This document shows, piece by piece, positions 1 to 10,100 of a DNA stretch of 64,000 nucleotides. Location of the stretch: the NCBI GenBank assembly GCA_029237695.1, contig CM055279.1:21083919-21147918 (forward strand), written 5' to 3'. Numbering within the stretch: position 1 is the stretch's first letter; the number at the start of each line of letters is the position of its first letter. The translations under genes and the position numbers were made by a program. The notes below the pieces were generated by a model that did not search any database, was not told the origin of the DNA, and worked only from the letters and a program-made list of their open reading frames with translations. The DNA is from Conchocele bisecta (lineage: Eukaryota; Mollusca; Bivalvia; Lucinida; Thyasiridae).

Positions 1-579
1 TTTTTTGTCTAAAGCAGATGATTACATCATCCAAGATGGCCACTGATAGTTCAAAAGGTCATTATTTTACTAAAGATTTCAAACGTCTTTTTCTTGTGAA
101 CTGCTTGGCCGATATTGGCCAAACTTAACTGTAATGGTCTGTGGGTGAAGCCTGTTCATTTTTTTTAAAATGGAGGTCATCACCAAATCCAAGATGGCCG
201 CCGTTGAGAAGTAGGTCAAATTGTCAAAAAATCTTCTTCTCACAAACCTCCAGGCCGATATCGACGAAACTTGGTGTGAATGATTGATAGTTACCGCTGT
301 TTCAGATTTGTTCATATGGTGGCCGCTGGGTCAAAAATGGGCGTGGCCCGAGGGGTCAAATAGGGGTCAAATTTTATTTTTGACCGAATATGGTCATTTT
401 ATATATCAAATCGAAGGTATAGCAGTAAATCACATGCACATTCGCAATATATGTTAGATCAGAAGGTACCAACAAATTCTGTGAAACATTTGAAGTTGTA
501 AGTGAAGAGTCTTTGTGAAATCAAGATGACCACTATGGAGGCTTTTAGGTGAGCGATACAGGCCCATTTGGGCCTCTTG
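1..579 (+). repeat. copy of the 'GGTGAGCGA ... hairpin ... CTTG' dispersed repeat (left end outside window)
   Basis: It contains internally repetitive segments (CCAAGATGGCC, CAAATCGAAGGTAT, AAATCTTCTTCTCA) shared with 25999-27312. It ends with GGTGAGCGATACA, the hairpin GGCCCATTTGGGCC and TCTTG. A hairpin close to a fixed 3' end suggests a non-autonomous rolling-circle element; no coding sequence is seen. Confidence 0.6.
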
Positions 580-584
580 TTTTA

Positions 585-822
585 TTTATCTCGTGACCAC
601 GAGATAAATAAAAAAAACACACCTAAACACGACATAATTCGATCAGGTGTGTTTTTTTTTTATCTCGTGGCCACGACATAATAAGTTGTGGCCACGACAT
701 AAATAAAAAAACACACCTGAGTTATGTCGTGGCCACGAGATCTTTAGGTGTGTTTTTTTTTATTTATCTCGTGGCCACGACATAATAAGTCGTGGCCACG
801 AGATAAATAAAAAAACACACAT
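585..822. repeat. palindromic CTCGTGGCCACGAG array
   Basis: Several copies of the palindromic core TCGTGGCCACGA, alternating with AAAAACACACCT / AGGTGTGTTTTT blocks in both orientations, so the whole stretch can fold on itself. It lies about 280 bp upstream of the UBE4B start codon. Confidence 0.75.
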
Positions 823-1102
823 GTCCCCTCCATGCTTCCGTACCAATGCGCCTAAAAATCTCTAATGCGCACTTTAGTCATACCCTTCGGTCATATTTGT
901 CAATGATACAAGGCGATAGTTTCTAAAGGTATCCGTACATTAAACTATTTCCGGGTTACCAGACGTCAAGATACTCGATTTTTTCAACAGAAAATCAAAT
1001 TAAATCATCGTAGTATTAAATCTCTGAAGAAAAATATGCCACTCTAACCGTCTTTTGTTTCATATATAATTTTTCTTGAAGGAAGACTAACTTTCTTGTA
1101 AA
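823..1102 (+). promoter_or_regulatory. region upstream of the UBE4B start (probable 5'UTR/promoter)
   Basis: Single-copy-looking AT-rich DNA directly before the ATG. I see no clear TATA box or initiator at a convincing distance, so this is assigned only by position. Confidence 0.3.
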
Positions 1103-1126
1103 ATGAGTGAGCTAACGCCTGATGAG
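1103..1126 (+). CDS. UBE4B: UBE4B exon 1 (start codon, 24 coding nt)
   Basis: ATG at 1103 reads MSELTPDE, then a GTAAAA donor at 1127. Vertebrate UBE4B starts MEELSADE and splices directly into IRRRRLARL; the next exon here starts with exactly that sequence in phase 0. The context before ATG is AAA. Too short for ORF callers, but protein match, phase and donor all agree. Confidence 0.85.
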
Positions 1127-4100
1127 GTAAAATTGAAATATTGATGTTTTTGTCTTCAGTTCAGTGTTCAACTGTGTTGTTCATTTGTTGTCACCATGCC
1201 TGTCAGCTGTTGAACTATCTATATTTCAGCCTTTGTTACATAGCTCCGTATGGATGAGAGGATAATCAAGTAATTCACTATGCATGTGATTGTCATCAAC
1301 ATCCTGAAATAACCCCAACATGACTTCTAACTCATTGATCATGATCACCTGGATGCTTGTGATAACCAACAAAATGCTGGACTGATAGACATACAAATTT
1401 TATCATCATAGACGTGATATTTGTGCCGAAAGCATGTTTAATCACTGTTCTCATGGTTTTGTGCCCATAAGCACATAAGCACATACATTCATATTGTGTG
1501 TTATATTCTGATTAATTCCTGAAAATGTACACAGTGGATATACCTAGGTTCTGGATAATAAGCCTTCGTTGGCCAGTTACTAGAGCTATGAGCATACAAA
1601 AACAATTATTCAAATCTTTTTAGAACAATAAACTTATCGTAAAAGTGCTGTGAAACCAGATTTATCTAAAAGTCCTGCTTGTTTCCATGTCGTCCATTTT
1701 TGTCGTGCCTAATTTAGCAGAGGCGCGACTATAGTCGGCGCTTTTTCCGTCGTCGTCCGCGTCGTCCTTTTTTTTTGAAAGGCAAATGCGTTAATGTTAT
1801 TGAGTAGTATATAGGGAGTCAGTTCGTTACCGCGAAGTGTGGGGGAAGAATTGAAAGCAGTGGGTAGCCCCATAGGTACCAAAAATAGTAAAATTTCCTG
1901 TTAATTTAAAGCGAAATAAATACAACCCACAGTAAAACAAAATGATACCACCAAAGTTTGTAAAATGTGTCCCCGATTTGCAGCGGTTTCGGCTACCCAA
2001 CGAAATAGTAAGTCGATTTGCAAGGGTTTCGGCTACCTGTTTCAGCTACCCAACGAAATAGTAAGTCGATATACGCGGGAGGTCTCCCATATAGGAATGG
2101 CCGCTCTTTTTTTCTAGTCCATATCGAAAACGGAGTGAGAATAGGGGGAGGGAGAGGGCTTTGGGTACTTTTTTGGAAATCGAGAAGTGGACAACATCGG
2201 TAGGACACTGTGCGAACTACAGAATCCGCTTCGGTGTAGAATGGGGGAGCCTCGCACTACACCCAACAATAAGAAATCCAGATGGTTTGTCCGGTGGCAG
2301 TTCCCAATAGGGGAGGGTTCGGATACTCTTTTTTTTCCAAAAGGGCTACTGCATGTAGAACGGGTCGCGACTACCAGAGTGCTGGTGTGCGGGCTCACTA
2401 GGAGTGTTTTTTTCATTCGGGATATCGGGCTGTTTGGCGGGGTGTTTTGCTCTTTAATTTGGAACAAATTAGTCTACGGGACTCTAGAGCCACGACTGGA
2501 AACAGTATTTTGCAGGCCGTGTACGCCGCCACCGCTGCACACATCCACCACTTCGTATTCTCTACGGTTCTCCAAATATCGTGCAGCTCCCCTACAGAGC
2601 TTGTTTCTCTAGCGGTTCGCTCTATTTTAGTATCTCTAGAGAGGGCCCCCAATGTCTCAATTTCTTCCTCTATTTCGTCACTTAGGGAAAGGGCCTCCAA
2701 TATTCTGGTTTCCATCTCGTCTAAACGGGGTTCCAAACGTCTCTCCATGTCGGACAGGTGCGTCGATTCTTCGAACGAGCTGGCGTTTCGCGCATCTTCT
2801 AGTAGTGTACTACGGGGGTAGGGGTTTCTTGTTGTTCTGGGGTTTCTTGTTCTTCGGGTTTTGTACTACGTTCCGCATCGACGGCGTCCCATATTCTTCG
2901 AAGACGAGTGGTACCGATCCCATATTTTTTCTTCGTGTCGTCCGCAGACTCGACACCTCGAAGATTACGAATATCTTCTATATCCTGCTCGGACAAATTT
3001 CGTTTTTGCGGCATCTTTTTTGTAGGCACATACAAATATATTTTGCCCAATGTTCAACACGGAAATATTGGGCACACCTAGACAGACTGGTCATGCGTGC
3101 ACCACGACTAGGCATACCAGCACCACGCCCAGGCGCACGAGCACCACGCCCAGGCGTACCAGCACCACACCTAGGCATACCAGCACCACGACTAGGCATA
3201 CCAGCACCACGCCCAGGCGTACGAGCACCACGCCCAGGCGTACCAGCACCACACCTAGGCATACCAGCACCACGACTAGGCATACCAGCACCACGCCCAG
3301 GCGTACGAGCACCTTGGGAAAGACGGGCATTTTTGAGCATTTCGAAAAAAGTTTCTACCCTCATAACAATTAAAAATGGTAAAAGTCCTACTTATCGAAT
3401 AAAAATATTGAAGAAATTGTTTCGGCGCGTGCCTGCGAACGCTATTAAGAAAAAGTATGGGATCGGAAGTGCGAGGCTTAAAAAGCTGTGGAAAGATAAA
3501 ACCACCTCTGGATTGAATTTACCTTTTTTCTAAAGAGGTGTAAACGATCGGTTGATTGGGAAATTGAAATTATTGATGATAACCTCAAATATGGGGTTTG
3601 CACAATCGTTAAAACCAAATTTAGAACAAGTTAACGAAGAAGATTCTTCAACTATATCTTGGACCTATTCAGCTGTGGCTCTAGCAGGTTTGCTTGTTGG
3701 TGTGTTTGAATTATCATAATAGAAAAGACCCCTGTAATTGGCGTGACCCTAATAAACTGCATTATGACAGATGGATTAATTAATCCATGTAGAGCTTTTT
3801 GAACTGTTTTATAATACTTCTGTAAGGGTTTCCAGCATTGAATCGTGGTAAATCTCAACAGGTTTTGCTTTCACGGTTTCCATAAATATATTCAATATTA
3901 TAATTATTTTATTTCCAATTGTGAATTAATGTTAGACATTTATATATATATATATAAAACCATGCCTAAATCGGTTATTACGCAGGAAGCGCTGATAGAT
4001 ATTTTGCAGTCCCGTGGAATTGTTCCTGCCTATGAAGTTAGAAAGAAGCACCATATTGGTCCCAAACGCCTTACAGATCTGTGGAAATATGATAAATTTA

Positions 4101-7100
4101 TCATGGGACTTTCTAAAGATAATTGGCCAAAAACCCCGGAAACCCGTGATAAGCCCCCCGTTGGAAGACCTAAGGTGTGTAAGATACCTTCAAAAATTGA
4201 ACAGGCTGCATAATTTTATTTAATGAAAGTTTAAAGGGGTTCTGTATGTATCCCATCTTCTAAAACCCTTCTCTTGTCATAGTAAGCGGACAGTCCTAAT
4301 TTATTTTGGGTATATGTTTTCATAACACCATTTCTCATTCTAAACCCTCTGTTTGTTCCTCTATCCGTTCCAACCTGGTGTAGGGCCTCCATATACCTTC
4401 TCGATGTAAGACTATTTTGCCTGGCAGATAACCCCTTTGCTGAGTGTTTTACTTGAGAGGTGTCTAATTTCTCAACAACATAACACTTACTGGATAGAGC
4501 TATTGCACGATCTCCTTGGAACTCCGTTTTGAATAGCCCTGGTTCTCTATTACTCCATTTATCCCACGCTAGCCACTCTTTTTTATGTTTTTTAAAATCC
4601 TCCACCATTTCTGGTTTTATCATTCCATCCAACTCTCCACCCTTCATACTAACCCCCATATATAAACTGTCAGTATCCATCTGTACTAGTTCAAAATCTG
4701 CTCCATCTACGTATTTGTCCATAAAATCATAATAAAATTCTAACATTCTTTGTTTTGCATATTGGTATACAGCAATCCCACAGTGAAATGGACGAGTCAT
4801 ATTGGCATTTACTTTTCTTGAGGATATTTCGTAAGAATCTATTTCCTCTAAATCATCGAAATACGCTGATCTTAAAGCTTTGTCCACACATTTTTCATCT
4901 TTTGTATATGTTGTGTTGAGGTGTTGTTCAGGGGATTCTATCATTTTCCCGCAACATGAGTTACCTAATAGTTTCATTATATCTGCAATTGGGGACTTGG
5001 AACTGTCAACATCACCTGATCTCCTGGCTGAAGTAACTTCTTTAACAAACCATTCAAAGGGCTTACCTGCTGTATAATTTATTACTCTGTAAATCCCTGT
5101 AATTTCTAAACCATGCTTCAAATACCATTTTAATAATGGGGCAAATAGTAATACTTTTTTAGCAGACATTGCACCTACTAGTTTTCTGCCATCTCCTCTT
5201 GCACGGTTAGTTTCTTGTAAATACTGTAACATCTTCTCTGGAACTTCCTCCTCTACAATCCTATTTATAAATATTGGGGACATTTCCGAAAAACTTCTCT
5301 TTTAAACTACTGGGAACCTCTATATCTACTTCAGCAAAGCCAAACCACTTACCCTTTAAAACCGCCTTGGAAAACTTATTTATTTTAATAGGGTCGTGAG
5401 GGCTGCTTTCCTCGTGTAGTTTCCCTTCGCCACATGGCATATGTTTGCTTAATGTTGATAAATATAGGGCGTTTGCATCAAAACCAAGTACGGCTTCGCA
5501 AAGCTTTCCATTTCCATCTGGGGCTGACCTAATTCTCGTAACACCTGCTTCAGTGTATCTTGTAAACACAATTGATGGACCTCCAACTAATGCTCCTTTT
5601 AACATTTCATATATTTCCTCACCAGGGGCATACAGTGGTGGACATATCGCGTCTGCTATCTTACTCTCTTTGGTTTGATAAGGTTTTATATGGTTTTTTA
5701 TCGTTCCTCTGAGAATATATTGTAAAGCAACTCCTGGTAGGGTAACTGCATCTTTAAACATATCTATACCTTTTGTTTGATAAAATTTTGTCATTTTTCC
5801 GATAGCTTCTAAAAAGGGGCCAACATCCAAGTTGTTATAGTATTTTAACCAGTCTTTGGAAAGACTTCATATTTAATCTGTTATAAATGTTGTTGCACTC
5901 TTCCAACTGTTTTTTGGTTATCGCTTTATTTGGAGTTAATTTATTTGTCCAATTTTTAAGTGGTGGTAAACCCTCATACGCTAGTTTATCGGGAGAATCA
6001 AACCATTCATATGGGAAGAAGGATTTTTCACCTTCGCATCCATAAGCCTTAACCCATCTATCATAATCGATACCAGGAGCAAGATATAATTTTACATCTA
6101 AAAACCTAAATTCTGGTGATAAATAGAAAAATGGTTGTATTGGCTTTCTTTCCTACTAGTACCTTAGAGGTTTTATCCGTTAAAATATCAACTAAATGCT
6201 TCTTTATTAAATTAAGATCGTAATTACTGGAATTGAACCCAATTACTGGGACTTGTGAAATCCATCTGGTAATCTCCCGCTTTTGAGAAGGCGAAAGCGT
6301 TTCCATACTTGTAGGAAACCCATATATTTTATCCTTACCAAACAACCTCGCGAATGTCTTTAGCCCTCTTTCTTACATCTTCCATAAATAGGGTCACTAA
6401 TTGTTTTGGAGAAGTATCACATATGTGAGTTATATTGTTGGATAGAGTATCCCCTATACTAACACTTATTGGAACGTGTTCGTTTATAAACTCTAGATCT
6501 TTAGTTGGGTTCCGTTTTTCTTTACTTCCGTCTAAATATGCTTCAAAATCGTATACTATATGATACGGATAAATTATTGTGGGAGGTTTTTCAAGTGCGG
6601 AGGAAGCGTTTGGGTCGTCATACTCACATTCCCAAATAGTTACTAAATTGCGCTGGCTCCTGATCAACTTGTCTCGCACTCGTGTTTTTGCGTATTTTTC
6701 CCCCCAATTTTTGCAGTGTTTGGGGCATCCGTGCCAATAACATCCGTGAAATTGATAAACTGTATCAGTCTCGGGGCAATACCCATCAACTGGGGCACCA
6801 GCGATTATTCTTTCTCCGCCGTGACCGCATACTGCAGTGTGAATATGGGGCCCTGGTAAAGATTTTATCCAACTGGTCGATTTCTTACTACAACCGGGTT
6901 TTGGGTGGAAAGCTTTTTCGAACGCTGATAGTGGGCGATCTATTTTTTCCCCTTTACATGATACTTTGGTTAATCCCTTCATACAAGTCAATGCGTGCCG
7001 GGTTAAATTACTGACCTTTGTAAAGCGTTGTTTGCAGTCGAAGCAACAATAATTGTTTTCAGCGGCTTTATTCATGTCGGTAATAAGGAAGGCGTGATCG

Positions 7101-10100
7101 TTATAGATGCCTATTTTCATCTTTTTATTACCAATCTTGTCGTAATGAGCTGCTACTTTTCTCAAATACCATGTTCCCTCTTCTGTAGGTTCGTATGCAT
7201 CAATACCTATTTTAAAACACTCTTCTATTTTTTTGATATCTCCAAATAATATGGGTCCTTCGAGTTTTGGTAATTTATGGGTTTTACAAAACTGCAAATA
7301 CTTTTGCTGGAGTTCTTTGGTCAATGTCAAGCACCTATCGGCTCTAAGCTTCGAAGTGTGGAGGGCCAAACATCTAAATAAACAAAGATCATCATTGAAA
7401 CTATCCAGGGGCTTCATCCCTTTCTTATATCGCAACCACTCCGGCATTCGACCACCTGCCACTTTTCCACATTTCATTCCGGTACATTATCTCCTTTAGG
7501 ATTTTATTTACAGAGTTCCTTAATAACTATTTTATCTCTTACCCCCATCCATCTTACAAACCTCCATTTTGTGCTTGGCCTATCTATTTTATCTATGTTT
7601 AATCTATGCTCTTCTTGTTTATTAATCCACTCTTCAACCTCACCGTAACCCCTAAACCACAGACTTCCGGATAAATTTTTATAAAATACCAACGTTGTCG
7701 GCTTTCCTCTTGCGTCTCTCTCCTCTTGGTGAATTAATTTGTAAGAAAAAGAGAATCTTAGGTAAAAACTGTCGGTTAACAAAGGCTCTAACTCGCCCAT
7801 TATCCTTTTGCTGTTATTTATTTGAAGTTTTCTTTTCAGGGTTATTGTAGTTATCCTACGCCCTTTTACTATTTCTTTTTGTTTATAATCTTCTAATATT
7901 TCGCTACCTTCCTCTATTAACTGTTGTAATAAACGCGCTTTCTGCACTCGTTTTTGAGGTTTGCCGAGTGTTCCTGCTTCTAAGACTGAGGGAAGCCTCA
8001 TCAGCTATATTCTGTGCTATCTTTTCTATATTCTTTTTTTCCACCCCCTTAAATACCCCCCGAGACATTGCACGAGCCATTATTTTCATAAATTCATCAT
8101 TTTTTTCCTTATTTATTAGTGTAGTTAACCCCCTTTCCCTTAACCTGTTTGAAAAAGGTGTACCCATTCTTATTAATTCTGACCTTAATTACCCGAATCC
8201 TAGGAGAAGAACTTTTAGATGGATTTTACACCCCTTTTATCGCTAATCCTTGTGCGAGTTAACTTAGGGCGAGGCGCTCTCGTAACTTTTTTTACGTATA
8301 TCTGTCATTTTTCTAATCGTGGAAATTTATTGTTTTATATAAATACCTGTATGGCTTATGTTCAATCGGGTGTTTTTTCATTTTTGACAATTAATTAATT
8401 ATAACACCTCATACTACAGTATAGAAGACACATATTTTGTCGGGGCTAGGGGGCTTTCTGCTAGTTTTCTCGTGTTCAATAGGGTGTATTCTATTTTTCC
8501 CACAGTATAACATAGGGCACAGTTCGTACGCTACCCAAAGCCCTCTCCCTCCCCCTATTCTCGCTCCGTTTTTGATATGGACTAGAAAAATTCTACAGAG
8601 CGGCCATTCCTATATGGGAGACCTCCCGCGTATATCGACTTACTATTTCGTTGGGTAGCTGAAACAGGTAGCCGAAACCCTTGCAAATCGACTTACTATT
8701 TCGTTGAAATAGGGTAGCCGAAACCGCTGCAAATCGGGGACACATTTTACAAACTTTGGTGGTATCATTTTGTTTTACTGTGGGTTGTATTTATTTCGCT
8801 TTAAATTAACAGGAAATTTTACTATTTTTGGTACGTATGGGGCTACCCACTGCTTTCAATTCTTCCCCCACACTTCGCGGTAACGAACTGACTCCCTATA
8901 TACTACTTATTGTTTTTTCACAATATCTCTTTAACCCCTTGCCAGACTTTGATAATATTTCATATCAATGTTTGTTTTGGGATGATGCTTTCTTACGCGC
9001 ACCCCCACATCCAAATTTTGAAGGTCAAGGTCATTTATTTACTTGTAATGTTCACCGGTTTTGTAACAGAAATGCATTAGTTATTGTTTTTTCACAATAT
9101 CTCTAAAGATAACCCTAACCCTAACCCTAACCCTAACCCCCCCCAACCCCCTACCCTAACTAACGCGGCTTGACGACCCAATGTAGCGCCGTAGCGTCTA
9201 CCTCGTCAAAAATTGTAGGGTTTTGGTATTAAGGATAAAACCCTGCCCAAAAAGGGATAGTTTTACGGTCATGGGTTATGGTTGGCGAACCCTGCTCATG
9301 CCGACTTGAAAACACGAATTAATATACTTAAACCGACGACTTGGCTTAGATCGACGACCCAACTGGCCCTTATTTCGGCTCTGGACGCAGGGTTAGAGCC
9401 CTTATAAGAGGGTTACGGGTTTATTTTGAAACCCTGCGTCATATCCCGTAACCCTGGGTAACCCTGGGGTCGGGAAACGGTCGAAAAACCCTAGAAGAAA
9501 AACAAAAAAAGTCATGTAACACACTATACAAAAGTTGACGACCCACAATAACTCATTTTAATATTATCTCATATTTTTACTTTTTGTCTTTCCCCTCGTG
9601 GGCAACTATATCGACTAGTTGCGATCTATAGATGTTCATTGGAAGTGCTTCCGTTCGAAGTGTGTAGCAAAATCGGTCGAGCGGTTAATCTTTTGTGACC
9701 ACTACAAGTTCGATGAAAATCGGGTCAACGGTTTTGTAGCGTTTGCCTCGTCGAAAACCGCTAGCTCGTCGGCTTCCGGCGGCCATAAAATTTGTTCTAC
9801 TGCGTGTATCGGCAAACGGTGAACGGCAAAAGGGAACTACAGACGGTGGGTACGTGTATTGTAAGTTTCGTTTAAATACACTGTCAGACGAAGCGACAAT
9901 TGGCGAAAGAGTCTAACCCTAACGGGTAGCGCTTTGCTCGTCAACATTTTCTAAATTCGCGTAAGTATGCCTTACATTTTCGTTCGTTTCTCCGTCAATA
10001 ATAGAGATATTAAGCCGAATTCTGGAAAATCAGGCACACATTGGAATCATGTAGACGATAGGCTAATGGTTTGAGGCGGACTCGGCGATTTTGAGACTTT

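Larger units (their letters stand above)
4231..8167 (-). pseudogene. family-B DNA polymerase with Vsr-like nuclease domain, multiply frame-broken
   Basis: Read on the minus strand, conserved segments follow one another in the order of one protein of roughly 1,300 residues. The order is N-terminal region, possible Cys box, C2HC finger, Vsr-like nuclease, 3'-5' exonuclease, palm motifs and thumb. They fall in changing frames, with breaks near 7980, 7480-7504, 6340, 6110, 5840 and 5275. Catalytic residues of the polymerase motifs are still present. The type matches the viral/organellar protein-primed PolB of Polinton-like elements; an N-terminal Vsr-like domain is an extension beyond the core polymerase. 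The breaks may be decay or assembly indels. Confidence 0.9.
1803..8907. mobile_element. 7.1-kb PolB-encoding element with long terminal inverted repeats
   Basis: The ends are inverted copies of each other (1803-2167 and 8532-8907), starting AGTAGTATATAGGG. TATTG flanks both sides (1798-1802, 8908-8912), a 5-bp target duplication. The interior holds a minus-strand family-B DNA polymerase gene with many frame breaks and, on the left, several small ORFs on both strands. Polinton/Maverick elements also start AG and carry a protein-primed PolB, but they normally have 6-bp duplications, an integrase, an ATPase, a protease and capsid genes. None of those is visible, so this is a reduced relative or a separate PolB-only lineage. 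It sits in UBE4B intron 1, opposite in direction for PolB. Confidence 0.88.

Noticed and set aside
2187..2612. 141-residue plus-strand frame at the inner edge of the left terminal repeat
   Set aside because: Antisense to the 111-aa minus-strand ORF and the terminal repeat. No domain or plausible composition.
3050..3373. Thr/Pro-rich and Val/Leu-rich frames in the same array
   Set aside because: Alternative frames of the 21-bp repeat. Open length is a by-product of the repeat and nothing else supports them.
2652..3533. 293-residue plus-strand open frame spanning the 21-bp array
   Set aside because: Most of it is the antisense of the minus-strand ORFs or the repeat array, whose unit is a multiple of three. 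Only its last 50 residues (the helix-turn-helix motif) look like real coding sequence.
6335..7477. Bacterial contamination, because of the Vsr-like domain
   Set aside because: It is in frame with a eukaryote-type PolB exonuclease motif inside an element whose ends and target duplication lie in intron DNA.
1803..8907. Complete Polinton/Maverick or a full endogenous virus
   Set aside because: No integrase, ATPase, protease or capsid frame found on either strand between the terminal repeats.
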